From assembly GCA_009705075.1 (NCBI GenBank), contig WLCY01000011.1:1-9101 (forward strand): 9,101 nt of DNA, written 5' to 3'. The translations under genes and the position numbers were made by a program. Below the pieces are notes generated by a model. The model saw only the letters and a list, made by a program, of their open reading frames with translations. It did not search any database and was not told the origin of the DNA. How positions within the stretch are numbered: position 1 is the first letter of the stretch; the number at the start of each line of letters is the position of its first letter. Below, in pieces: positions 1 through 8,509 of this stretch. Origin of the DNA: Actinomycetota bacterium (lineage in GTDB: Bacteria > Actinomycetota > Actinomycetes > Nanopelagicales > Nanopelagicaceae).

Positions 1-863
1 CCGCCGCCGATATCTAAAAAGTTCGCTGGCTTTACCCCAAATTTTTCGCCAGCATAAGCAACGACATCTAGCGTGCTCATTACAAGTCCAGCACCATTTC
101 CAATAATGCCAACCTGACCATCTAGCTTTACATAGTTAAGATTTTTCGCCTTTGCTGCGGCCTCTAGTGGATTTGCTGAGGCGTGATCAATAAGCGCTTC
201 GTGGTCTGGGTGGCGAAAATCTGCACTGTCATCCAAAGTTACTTTGCCATCTAGCGCAACAACTTTTCCATCACTAGTTTTAACAAGTGGATTTATCTCC
301 ATCAGAGTTGCATCCTCTGAAACAAATGCCGCCCACAACTTGAGCAAAACATCTACTACTTGATCCACAACATCTGCTGGAAATTGTCCAGCTAAAACTA
401 TTTCGCGCGCTTTCTCATTTGAAATACCAAAATTCGGATCAATGCCTATTCTTGCTAATTTTTCTGGAGTTTTATGAGCAACTTCTTCAATCTCCATGCC
501 ACCAGCAACCGAAGCCATCACAAGAAAATTACGATTCGCTCGATCCAATAAAATTGCCAAATAGTATTCCGCCTCAATTGGTGCGGCTTGGGCAATCATT
601 ACTTTATTAACAATATGACCTTTAATATCCATCCCAAGAATTGCTGCCGCTTTTTCTCTGGCGTCCGCTGCACTTTCAGCAAGCTTCACACCACCAGCTT
701 TTCCTCGGCCACCAACTTTTACTTGTGCTTTAACGACCACTCTTCCGCCCATTGAAGCTGCTGCGGATTCGGCTTCTTCAGGTGTGTAGGCAACTGCGCC
801 GCCTAGAACTGGAACGCCATGTGATTCGAAAAGATCTCGAGCTTGATACTCAAAGAGATCCAC
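1..863 (-). CDS. sucC: Succinyl-CoA synthetase beta subunit, 3' end cut off by the window
   Basis: ADP/GDP-forming succinyl-CoA ligase beta subunit of the TCA cycle, which converts succinyl-CoA to succinate with substrate-level phosphorylation as a complex with SucD. I translated it from the GTG at 863-861. An in-frame TAA lies two codons upstream (867-869), which fixes the start close to here. The N-terminus [17 protein letters not shown] is typical of SucC. The ATP-grasp segment [14 protein letters not shown] spans residues 45-58. The metal-binding segment EINPLV is at 189-194, with N191 and D205 matching the Mg2+ ligands Asn199 and Asp213 of the E. coli enzyme. The CoA-ligase domain begins near residue 245 ([17 protein letters not shown]). 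The frame is open to base 1, giving 287 codons of a usual length near 390. The Shine-Dalgarno match is weak (GGGG about 6 nt upstream). It lies 67 nt downstream of pcrA on the same strand; sucD probably follows outside the window. Confidence 0.96.
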   Translation of the reverse strand, partial: MDLFEYQARDLFESHGVPVLGGAVAYTPEEAESAAASMGGRVVVKAQVKVGGRGKAGGVKLAESAADAREKAAAILGMDIKGHIVNKVMIAQAAPIEAEYYLAILLDRANRNFLVMASVAGGMEIEEVAHKTPEKLARIGIDPNFGISNEKAREIVLAGQFPADVVDQVVDVLLKLWAAFVSEDATLMEINPLVKTSDGKVVALDGKVTLDDSADFRHPDHEALIDHASANPLEAAAKAKNLNYVKLDGQVGIIGNGAGLVMSTLDVVAYAGEKFGVKPANFLDIGG

Positions 864-888
864 TAGTTACCCCATTCATTATTAATTA

Positions 889-914
889 CTAAATTTAGCG
901 CTTGCGAATAAGCG
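889..914 (-). other. Adjacent palindrome and small hairpin between pcrA and sucC
   Basis: The 67-nt spacer between the pcrA stop and the sucC GTG holds two abutting symmetric elements. One is a perfect 10-bp palindrome, CTAAATTTAG (889-898). The other is a 5-bp stem CGCTT/AAGCG with a 6-nt loop (899-914). Neither is followed by a clear T-run, so this is at best a weak terminator, an operator or an mRNA processing site. The AT-rich stretch 880-898 could also carry a -10 element for sucC, but I find no convincing -35. Confidence 0.25.
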
Positions 915-930
915 AAATCTTAGTGGTTAT

Positions 931-3156
931 TTAGAGCTTCTCTACCGGCGCATATCGAAGCAAGAGCCGCTTTTCGCCGAGTGAACCAAAGTTAATCGTG
1001 GCTTCGGCGCGATCACCTTCTCCGATGACAGCAGTGACGCTGCCCAATCCAAATGTGTCATGTGACACACGATCTCCGACTTGAAGGACCATAGTGGTTG
1101 ATGCCTTCCGACCAGTGGCCCTTGGGGCGGGAGTGAAATGCGATGTCTTTAAAATACTTGCACGAGATGGCGCAGGTGCATGTTCGTTCCATTCAATTAC
1201 ATCATCTGGAATTTCCGAGAGAAAACGTGAAGCCGGATTATAAGTTGGCGCACCCCAAGAACTTCGATATTCCGATCTCGAAATATAGAGCCGAGTGCGC
1301 GCTCGAGTTAATCCAACGTAGGCCAACCTTCGCTCTTCTTCAACTTCCTTAGGATCGCCAAGAGTTCTGGAGTGCGGAAATATTCCTTCCTCCATTCCGG
1401 TTAAAAACACTGTCGGGAATTCCAAACCTTTTGCGGTGTGCAAAGTCATCAGAGTAACAACTCCTCCGTGATCCTCGCCCTCAGGAATTTGGTCGGAATC
1501 TGCAACGAGAGAAACGTTCTCCAGAAAACCAAGGAGTGAAATTTCTTCACCTTCTTCAACTTCGCCTTCTTCATATTCAACCGCTACTGATATTAGCTCT
1601 TGTAAATTCTCAATTCTAGATTCATCTTGTAAATCATCGCTCTTCTCTAATTCGTGCAGTAATCCTGACTGCTCTAACACGGCCTGAGCTATAACTGAAG
1701 GACGAGTTTTAGCTTCAACTAAAAATGTTAGAGAAGATATCAAATGAACAAAATCATTGATGGCAGAGATAGATCTCGTAGGAATACTTGGAACTTCGGC
1801 AGCGCGATTTAAGGCGCTCCAAAAAGAAATACCAGAACTTTGAGCAAATAGATCAACGGTATCTAGCGCCCGATCACCTATTCCGCGTTTTGGGGTATTG
1901 ATAATTCTTCGCAGCGATATCTCATCCTCTGAGTTAACTAAGACCCGAAGATAAGCCAAGAAATCTTTCACTTCTTTACGTTCGTAGAAGCGAACTCCCC
2001 CAACGACTTTGTATGGAATCGCAGAGCGCAAGAAAACTTCTTCAAATACCCGAGACTGTGCATTAGTCCGATAAAAAATTGCGGTATCTCCAGGTTGAGA
2101 AACGCTCTCTTTACGCAACCTCGCGATCTCCGAAACTATATGGTCTGCTTCGTCGTGTTCACTTTCGGCAACATAGCCAGTAATTTTCGAACCAGAACCA
2201 GATTCTGACCAGAGATTTTTTGCCTTGCGACCTTCATTATTTGAAATTACAGCATTTGCTGCCGTCAAAATATTCTGGGTTGAGCGATAATTTTGTTCGA
2301 GAAGAATTGTTTTAGCGCTGGGGTAATCCGCTTCAAATTGCAGAATATTTCGAATATTGGCGCCACGAAATGCGTAAATTGATTGATCGGCATCGCCAAC
2401 CACGCAGAGTTCGGCTAGAGGAATACCTTCACCCTCAGTACCCACGAGCTCTTTGATCAACATATATTGCGCGTGATTTGTATCTTGATACTCATCGACT
2501 AAAACATGCCTAAAGCGTGAACGATATCTTTGACGACTCTCGGGATTTCGTTGCAATATTTCAACAGTTCTTCCAATCAGATCGTCGAAATCCATAGCGT
2601 TAGCGCTCGCTAATCGCTTCTGATAATGCGCGAAAATCTCCGCAACTATTTCATTAAACTGGTTATCTGCTGATTGCACAAAATCTGCTGGTCCCTGAAG
2701 CTCATTCTTTGCCTGAGAAATAAGTCCAGCTACTGCGCGGGGTGCATAGCGCTTGATATCTAAATTCATGTCCTTCATTACTAAGGTAATTAACCGCAAA
2801 CTATCTGAGGAATCATAAATTGTGAATGAATTTGAATAGCCAAGTTTCGAGGCCTCTTGACGCAGGATACGAACACAAGCCGAGTGAAAAGTTGAAACCC
2901 ACATTGATTTAGCGCTATCCCCCACAAGGTCAGCGACACGTTCTTTCATTTCAGCCGCTGCTTTATTTGTGAAAGTAATTGCTAAGACCTCATATGGTCG
3001 AACGTTTCGTTCTGCCAATAAATATGCAATTCGCCTTGTTAAAACTCGAGTCTTTCCAGAACCGGCGCCAGCAACAACTAATAGCGGTGAGCCCTGATGA
3101 ATAACAGCCGCCTGCTGTTGAGGATTTAAACCATCGGTTAGGTGCTCTGCTGACAT
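931..3156 (-). CDS. pcrA: ATP-dependent DNA helicase, UvrD/PcrA family (SF1A)
   Basis: 3'-5' superfamily 1A helicase for nucleotide excision and mismatch repair, replication-fork maintenance and removal of RecA or stalled RNA polymerase. All 741 residues are intact. Visible motifs are the Q-motif LNPQQQAAV (10-18), Walker A AGAGSGKT (29-36), Ia (ITFTNKAAAE, 60-69), Ib (VSTFHS, 87-92), Walker B DEYQDTN (221-227), III (VVGDADQSIYAFRGA, 252-266), IV (EQNYRST, 287-293), V (TLHTAKGLEF, 571-580) and VI (VGLTRAR, 614-620). Residues 690-741 form the C-terminal Tudor-like domain (QVGDRVSHDTFGLGSV), which in characterised PcrA proteins contacts RNA polymerase. The linker before it is basic and Pro/Ala-rich. 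Length and domains fit PcrA/UvrD1 rather than the nuclease-fused AdnAB or RecB. There is no Shine-Dalgarno; a TAGACT hexamer 7 nt upstream of the ATG suggests a leaderless mRNA. It is divergent from the PIG-L gene. Confidence 0.97.
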   Translation of the reverse strand: MSAEHLTDGLNPQQQAAVIHQGSPLLVVAGAGSGKTRVLTRRIAYLLAERNVRPYEVLAITFTNKAAAEMKERVADLVGDSAKSMWVSTFHSACVRILRQEASKLGYSNSFTIYDSSDSLRLITLVMKDMNLDIKRYAPRAVAGLISQAKNELQGPADFVQSADNQFNEIVAEIFAHYQKRLASANAMDFDDLIGRTVEILQRNPESRQRYRSRFRHVLVDEYQDTNHAQYMLIKELVGTEGEGIPLAELCVVGDADQSIYAFRGANIRNILQFEADYPSAKTILLEQNYRSTQNILTAANAVISNNEGRKAKNLWSESGSGSKITGYVAESEHDEADHIVSEIARLRKESVSQPGDTAIFYRTNAQSRVFEEVFLRSAIPYKVVGGVRFYERKEVKDFLAYLRVLVNSEDEISLRRIINTPKRGIGDRALDTVDLFAQSSGISFWSALNRAAEVPSIPTRSISAINDFVHLISSLTFLVEAKTRPSVIAQAVLEQSGLLHELEKSDDLQDESRIENLQELISVAVEYEEGEVEEGEEISLLGFLENVSLVADSDQIPEGEDHGGVVTLMTLHTAKGLEFPTVFLTGMEEGIFPHSRTLGDPKEVEEERRLAYVGLTRARTRLYISRSEYRSSWGAPTYNPASRFLSEIPDDVIEWNEHAPAPSRASILKTSHFTPAPRATGRKASTTMVLQVGDRVSHDTFGLGSVTAVIGEGDRAEATINFGSLGEKRLLLRYAPVEKL

Positions 3157-3176
3157 GAGTCGGAGTCTAACGACTC
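3157..3176. repeat. Inverted repeat overlapping the pcrA promoter
   Basis: The plus strand carries GAGTC (3163-3167), a 4-nt spacer and GACTC (3172-3176). A second GAGTC at 3157-3161 makes a direct repeat, and GAGTCG/CGACTC (3157-3162 and 3171-3176) pair as 6-bp arms. The symmetric unit covers the candidate pcrA -10 and ends next to its ATG. It could be an operator or could be chance; it does not match the actinobacterial LexA box. Confidence 0.35.
3164..3169 (-). promoter_or_regulatory. Candidate -10 element of a leaderless pcrA promoter
   Basis: On the minus strand, TAGACT (3169-3164) is separated by 7 nt from the pcrA ATG (3156-3154). It fits the TANNNT-N6/7-RTG arrangement of actinobacterial leaderless transcripts. 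The 5' region lacks any GGAGG-like sequence. No convincing -35 is visible. The same hexamer lies at the same position before guaB. Confidence 0.45.
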
Positions 3177-3206
3177 ACATAAACTGCTTTCTTTCCCTAG
3201 TTCACC

Positions 3207-3212
3207 TAAGAT
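3207..3212 (+). promoter_or_regulatory. Candidate -10 element of a leaderless promoter for the PIG-L gene
   Basis: TAAGAT sits 6 nt before the ATG at 3219, so transcription would begin at or next to the A of the start codon. No Shine-Dalgarno is present in the 62-nt divergent spacer. The 10-mer TTGCCCAATG covering the spacer and start codon is identical to the one at the guaB start. No good -35 is visible. Confidence 0.55.
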
Positions 3213-3218
3213 TGCCCA

Positions 3219-3944
3219 ATGCCTCCTTTAGATGATTCTGAGATAGAACGTGTTCTAGTTGTTACCGCACACCCGGATGACCTTGATTTTGGGGCAGCTG
3301 GAACCATTGCGCAGTGGACGGCAAAGGGAATCGAAGTTTCTTATTGCATCTGCACAAATGGCGATCAAGGTGGCGAAGATCCAGATGTTCCTAGAGCGGA
3401 TATGCCAAAGATTCGTCAGAAGGAGCAGCGTGATGCTGGAAAAATTTTGGGAGTAACAGATATTGCCTTTTTGAATCACCGCGATGGTTGGCTAGTTCCT
3501 ACAATTGAATTACGTAAACAGATTGTCCGTGAAATCAGAAAGAGTAAGCCACAGCGAATGCTTATCCAGAGCCCAGAACGAAATTGGGACCGTTTATTCT
3601 CAAGCCATCCAGATCACATGGCTGCAGGTGAAGCCGCGATACAAGCTGTTTATCCAGATGCGCGAAATCCATTTGCCTTCGAAGATTTGCTCAAAGAAGA
3701 GGGCCTAGAGCCGTGGCATGTGCGGGAAGTTTGGGTCATGTCGCATCACACACCTGATCATTTTATTGATGTAACAGATACTTTCGATAAGAAAATTGCT
3801 GCGCTACATGCTCACGTAAGTCAGACCGCTCATAATCCAAACTTAGAGAAGATGGTTCGAGAATGGGGCGAGCGGAACGCTAAATTAAATAATCTAGCCG
3901 ATGGCCGTGTTGCTGAAATATTTAGAGTTGTCGCAAGCGATTAA
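3219..3944 (+). CDS. PIG-L/LmbE-family zinc-dependent deacetylase
   Basis: Member of the family that removes acetyl groups from N-acetylglucosamine-type substrates; relatives include MshB and Mca of mycothiol metabolism and BshB of bacillithiol metabolism. The protein has 241 residues. Near the N-terminus AHPDD (17-21) supplies H18 and D21 as expected Zn ligands and D20 as general base. SHPDH (129-133) supplies H133 as the third ligand, with H130 nearby. The segment PDHFIDVTDTFDKKIAALHAH near the C-terminus is also typical of the family. There is no signal peptide or membrane segment, so it is probably cytoplasmic. At 241 residues it is shorter than MshB or Mca (about 290-300), so I do not assign either name; the substrate is unknown. 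It is the only plus-strand gene, divergent from pcrA and convergent with the cyclophilin gene, whose stop codon it abuts. The start is supported by the family N-terminus and the leaderless -10 placement. Confidence 0.9.
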   Translation: MPPLDDSEIERVLVVTAHPDDLDFGAAGTIAQWTAKGIEVSYCICTNGDQGGEDPDVPRADMPKIRQKEQRDAGKILGVTDIAFLNHRDGWLVPTIELRKQIVREIRKSKPQRMLIQSPERNWDRLFSSHPDHMAAGEAAIQAVYPDARNPFAFEDLLKEEGLEPWHVREVWVMSHHTPDHFIDVTDTFDKKIAALHAHVSQTAHNPNLEKMVREWGERNAKLNNLADGRVAEIFRVVASD

Positions 3945-4640
3945 CTAGCGTGATATTGCTTTTTCGATTGCAATTGGTTGATTTGGAACTCCGCCGCCAG
4001 CAGGATTTGAATTATCAGAACCAAGAGCCGCTACCGCTTTAACAATATCTAAACCCTTGCTTACTTTTCCCCAGAGGGTGTAGTTAGGTCCAAGACGTGA
4101 ATTATCTTCGTAAACAATAAAAAATTGGCTACCACTTGTATTTGGTCCGGAGTTAGCCATTGCTACAGAGCCTGCGGGATAAATATTTCCGGTGCCAGTA
4201 GGTAGGTTCTCGTCTGGAACTTGCCAAGCAGGTCCACCAGAACCAGAAGCAGTTGGATCACCACATTGGAGAACAAAAATTCCTGAAGTTGTAATTCGAT
4301 GACATGGAGATTTATCAAAATATCCTTTATTCGCCAAGTAATCCATAGAAATTACCGTTAGCGGCGCGTTCACACCATCGGCCTCAATCTGAATCTCGCC
4401 ACAATTGGTGGTTAGGGTTAAAACTTTATTTACATGTGGTTTCTTTACTGATGGAACTGGTAACCGCATCGGAGTATGACCGATTGCCGATGTTTTCTTG
4501 CAAAGCGCCAATGTGCTTGATACTTGGCTAACTTTCTTATTTTTCTTCCCTTTGTTGCCAGCACTTGCTGGGGCAGAAATTAAAATAGAAGCAATAATCG
4601 TCGCAACAATCGCAACTGTCGTAGATCGCTTCGTATTCAT
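3945..4640 (-). CDS. Exported cyclophilin-type peptidyl-prolyl cis-trans isomerase
   Basis: Predicted cis-trans prolyl isomerase acting outside the cytoplasmic membrane. I choose the ATG at 4640 (231 residues). It has a good Shine-Dalgarno (AGGAAG, 4 nt before the ATG) and begins directly with a signal peptide: positive MNTKR, hydrophobic residues 9-21, and an ASA cleavage site giving mature G28. An ATG at 4670 would add ten residues ahead of the signal and overlap guaA. A lysine-rich linker (29-36) precedes the cyclophilin domain (about 72-231). Cyclophilin active-site positions are visible: H114-R115 in PCHRI, F122 and Q125 in IFVLQCGD, the GSQFFI block, and NYTLWGKV. Four cysteines (47, 80, 113, 126) could form disulfides after export. 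No lipobox is seen, so it is secreted or held by the uncleaved signal. It is the last gene of the guaB-guaB3-guaA run, 20 nt after guaA. Confidence 0.9.
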   Translation of the reverse strand: MNTKRSTTVAIVATIIASILISAPASAGNKGKKNKKVSQVSSTLALCKKTSAIGHTPMRLPVPSVKKPHVNKVLTLTTNCGEIQIEADGVNAPLTVISMDYLANKGYFDKSPCHRITTSGIFVLQCGDPTASGSGGPAWQVPDENLPTGTGNIYPAGSVAMANSGPNTSGSQFFIVYEDNSRLGPNYTLWGKVSKGLDIVKAVAALGSDNSNPAGGGVPNQPIAIEKAISR

Positions 4641-4644
4641 TGCA

Positions 4645-4650
4645 CTTCCT
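4645..4650 (-). promoter_or_regulatory. Ribosome binding site that decides the cyclophilin start
   Basis: AGGAAG on the minus strand, 4 nt before the ATG at 4640 (6 nt counted from the AGGA core). It lies in the 20-nt gap after the guaA stop. It supports the shorter start, which places the signal peptide at the very N-terminus. Confidence 0.7.
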
Positions 4651-4660
4651 TTACCTAGAA

Positions 4661-6220
4661 TTATTCCCATTCGATTGTTCCGGGCGGTTTAGATGTTACA
4701 TCTAGAACCACTCTATTAACTTCTCGAACTTCATTTGTTATTCGTGTTGAAATCTTCTCCAATACTTCGTATGGAATTCGACTCCAATCAGCAGTCATTG
4801 CATCTTCTGATGAAACTGGCCGAAGAACAATTGGATGGCCATAAGTTCTGCCATCTCCTTGCACTCCAACACTTCTTACATCAGCTAACAAAACAACTGG
4901 ACACTGCCAAATTATCCGTTCTAAATTGGCATTGCGCAATTCAATTCGAGCAATTGCATCAGCTTTTCGCAATATTCTAAGGTTATTCTCAGTTACTTCG
5001 CCAACTATTCGAATTGCAAGACCTGGTCCCGGAAATGGCTGTCGCCAAATAATTTCTTCCGGAATCCCGATTGATAATCCGGCATAGCGCACTTCATCTT
5101 TGAATAGCGTGCGAAGTGGTTCAATTAATTTAAATTGCAGATCATCTGGTAAGCCACCAACATTGTGGTGAGATTTTATATTTGCAGTGCCTTCGCCACC
5201 GCCTGATTCAACTACATCAGGATATAAAGTTCCTTGGACAAGAAAATCGATTGGTTCGGTCGCTGAGATTTCGCGAGCTGCGGCTTCAAATACTCTAATA
5301 AATTCACTACCAATTATTTTGCGTTTTGTCTCTGGATCAGTGACACCCGCTAGCGCTTTTAAGAATCGCTCTTTGGCATCTACAACTTTTAGGGAAACTC
5401 CAGTTGATGCCACGAAATCTCGCTCTACCTGCTCAGCTTCGCCTTCGCGAAGTAATCCGTGATCTACAAAGACGCAAGTAAGTTGCGAGCCAATAGCTTT
5501 CTGGACAATGGCTGCAGCGACCGCAGAATCAACGCCGCCAGATAGACCACAAAGTACGCGACCTGTTCCGACAAGAGCTTTTATCTTTTCAACTTCATCG
5601 TTAACAATATTCTCGGAATTCCAAGTTGGCTTACAACCAACAACATCAATTAACCATCGGCGTAGAATTTCCTGGCCATTTTCGGAATGAAGTACTTCAG
5701 GGTGAAACTGCACGCCGGCAAATTTTGCATCGCTATTTTCAAATGCAACTATCGGAGTATCTTCAGTTCTGGCGGTTGATTTGAATCCGGCAGGAGCGCT
5801 CGTAACGCTATCTCCGTGACTCATCCAAACGCTAAATTCTTTTGGTAGCCCGGATAACATCCGAGAATTTTCATCGTGCAAGATTGTGGTTCGACCGAAT
5901 TCCGACTTGCCAGTTTGAGTTACGGTTCCACCAAGTGCAGAGGCCATTACTTGAAAGCCATAGCAAATTCCAAAGACCGGAATACCAGCTTCAAATATCT
6001 TTGCATCTAACGTTGGGGCACCTGCCTCATAAACACTGGAAGGCCCGCCCGACAAGATAATTGCAACGGGATTTAGCGCCAACATTTTCTCTATTGGCAT
6101 GGAAGATGGAACTATCTCGGAGTAGACCTGAGCCTGACGCACTCGGCGCGCAATTAACTGAGCGTACTGTGCACCAAAATCAACAACTAAAACTACTTCT
6201 TGTTTCTTGGTGTTAGACAC
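4661..6220 (-). CDS. guaA: GMP synthase (glutamine-hydrolysing)
   Basis: Amidates XMP to GMP using glutamine and ATP, the last step of guanine nucleotide synthesis; cytoplasmic. From the GTG at 6220 it has 519 residues. The N-terminal class I glutamine amidotransferase domain starts at [17 protein letters not shown] (10-26). Its catalytic triad is C86 (GICYG), H173 and E175 (QFHPEV). The PP-loop LSGGVDSAV (226-234) begins the ATP pyrophosphatase domain. The C-terminal dimerisation domain ends with the family-typical KPPGTIEWE. Nothing is missing. The GTG overlaps the guaB3 stop by 8 nt (TAA at 6215-6213). A TTG at 6226 is the alternative start, adding two residues. No Shine-Dalgarno precedes either codon, so translation is probably coupled to guaB3. 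It receives XMP from guaB, two genes upstream. Confidence 0.97.
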   Translation of the reverse strand: MSNTKKQEVVLVVDFGAQYAQLIARRVRQAQVYSEIVPSSMPIEKMLALNPVAIILSGGPSSVYEAGAPTLDAKIFEAGIPVFGICYGFQVMASALGGTVTQTGKSEFGRTTILHDENSRMLSGLPKEFSVWMSHGDSVTSAPAGFKSTARTEDTPIVAFENSDAKFAGVQFHPEVLHSENGQEILRRWLIDVVGCKPTWNSENIVNDEVEKIKALVGTGRVLCGLSGGVDSAVAAAIVQKAIGSQLTCVFVDHGLLREGEAEQVERDFVASTGVSLKVVDAKERFLKALAGVTDPETKRKIIGSEFIRVFEAAAREISATEPIDFLVQGTLYPDVVESGGGEGTANIKSHHNVGGLPDDLQFKLIEPLRTLFKDEVRYAGLSIGIPEEIIWRQPFPGPGLAIRIVGEVTENNLRILRKADAIARIELRNANLERIIWQCPVVLLADVRSVGVQGDGRTYGHPIVLRPVSSEDAMTADWSRIPYEVLEKISTRITNEVREVNRVVLDVTSKPPGTIEWE

Positions 6221-7325
6221 GATCAATTACAACTTCAACGCGCTGGAACTCTTTTAGATCTGAGTATCCGGATGTAGCCATTGCACGTCGTAGTGCGCCA
6301 AATAAATTCATACTGCCATCAGCAAGGTGTGATGGACCGACCAAGATTTCTTCCAAAGTTCCGACCGTTCCAACTTGAACTCTATCGCCACGAGGTAATT
6401 CTGTGTGGTGAGCTTCAGAACCCCAATGCCAACCTTTACCTGGTGATTCAACTGCTTTTGCAAGTGGTGAACCCATCATTACTGCATCTGCGCCACATGC
6501 AATTGCTTTTGCAATATCACCAGATTTTCCAACTGAACCATCAGCAATTACGTGAACAAAACGACCGCCAGATTCATCCATGTAATCACGGCGTGCGGAT
6601 GCAACTTCAGCGACTGCAGATGCCATTGGAACTGCGATGCCTAATACCGAGCGAGTTGTATGAGCGGCGCCGCCGCCAAATCCAACAAGTACTCCAGCAG
6701 CACCAGCGCGCATGAGGTGAAGTGCTCCGGTTCCGGTAGCACAACCACCAACAATTACTGGAACATCTAATTCATAAATAAACTTCTTTAGATTAAGCGG
6801 AGCGATTTCAGCTGAAACATGTTCAGCGCTAACAGTTGTTCCACGAATTACGAAGATATCTACTCCCGCATCAATAACGGCTTTTGCATGCTCGGCAGTT
6901 CGCTGAGGTGAGAGCGCGGCAGCAACGGTTACTCCGGAAGCACGAATTTGTGCGATTCGTTCCTTGATTAATTCTGGCCGAATTGGCAGCGCATATAGCT
7001 CCTGCATTCTGCGAATTGCTTTCTCTTGTGGCATCGATGCAATTTCACCCAAGGGAATTCTGGGATCATCGTGTCGGGTCCAAAGTCCTTCTAGGTTAAG
7101 TACTCCAACTCCGCCAAGCTTTCCTATAGCGATTGCAGTATCTGGTGAAACAACTGAATCCATTGGAGCTGCCATCATTGGTAGCGAAAATTTATAAGCA
7201 TCTATCTGCCAAGCAATTGAAACCTCTTCTGGGTCACGAGTGCGCCTGCTTGGAACTATCGCAATGTCATCAAATGAATAGCCAACTCTGGCACGTTTTC
7301 CTGGACCAATTTCGATTTCGTTCAT
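6213..7325 (-). CDS. guaB3: GuaB3: IMP dehydrogenase/GMP reductase family protein without the catalytic cysteine
   Basis: A 370-residue (beta/alpha)8-barrel protein of the IMPDH/GMP reductase family, of the type called GuaB3 in actinobacteria. It starts with an IMPDH-like N-terminus ([16 protein letters not shown], 16-31), and the barrel contains [10 protein letters not shown] (51-60) and [17 protein letters not shown] (192-208). The loop aligning with GPGSICTT of GuaB reads [10 protein letters not shown] (215-224), with H222 in place of the catalytic Cys. The phosphate-site segment is [20 protein letters not shown] (261-280). There is no CBS pair. The C-terminus ([20 protein letters not shown]) is typical of GuaB3. 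A good Shine-Dalgarno (AGGA, 7337-7334) lies 8 nt before the ATG, and the gap from guaB is 2 nt. Some cyanobacterial GuaB3 proteins have been reported to act as GMP reductases. Loss of the nucleophile here makes plain IMPDH or GMPR chemistry doubtful; a regulatory or structural role is possible. The function is uncertain, the family assignment firm. Confidence 0.92.
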   Translation of the reverse strand: MNEIEIGPGKRARVGYSFDDIAIVPSRRTRDPEEVSIAWQIDAYKFSLPMMAAPMDSVVSPDTAIAIGKLGGVGVLNLEGLWTRHDDPRIPLGEIASMPQEKAIRRMQELYALPIRPELIKERIAQIRASGVTVAAALSPQRTAEHAKAVIDAGVDIFVIRGTTVSAEHVSAEIAPLNLKKFIYELDVPVIVGGCATGTGALHLMRAGAAGVLVGFGGGAAHTTRSVLGIAVPMASAVAEVASARRDYMDESGGRFVHVIADGSVGKSGDIAKAIACGADAVMMGSPLAKAVESPGKGWHWGSEAHHTELPRGDRVQVGTVGTLEEILVGPSHLADGSMNLFGALRRAMATSGYSDLKEFQRVEVVIDRV

Positions 7326-7327
7326 GG

Positions 7328-8461
<1,134 letters not shown>

Positions 8462-8487
8462 ACCATCCAAATAGAGATACATCTGCC

Positions 8488-8508
8488 GCCTAAAAACTGG
8501 TTTTAGGC
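8488..8508 (-). terminator. Hairpin after the B12-binding protein gene, candidate terminator
   Basis: A perfect 8-bp stem, GCCTAAAA/TTTTAGGC, with a 5-nt loop starts one nucleotide after the TAA of the upstream gene. On the minus strand the arm ends in TTTTTAGGC and no U-run follows, so it is not a canonical intrinsic terminator; actinobacterial terminators often lack a strong U-tail. It separates the upstream gene from the guaB promoter. Confidence 0.5.
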
Positions 8509-8509
8509 T

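Noticed and set aside
3244..3257. TAGAACGTGTTCTA inside the PIG-L coding sequence, resembling a LexA/SOS box near pcrA
   Set aside because: The GAAC/GTTC half-sites are 2 nt apart, not the 4 nt of Gram-positive and actinobacterial LexA boxes. The site lies within codons 9-13 of the neighbouring gene, nearly 90 bp from the pcrA start.
4638..4670. ATG at 4670 as the cyclophilin start
   Set aside because: It would overlap the guaA stop, lacks its own ribosome binding site and puts ten extra residues before the signal peptide. The ATG at 4640 has a well-spaced AGGAAG.
6281..6715. 144-codon plus-strand open frame opposite guaB3
   Set aside because: It is an antisense shadow of a conserved enzyme, with a Gln/Leu/His-rich translation and no recognisable domain or start signal.
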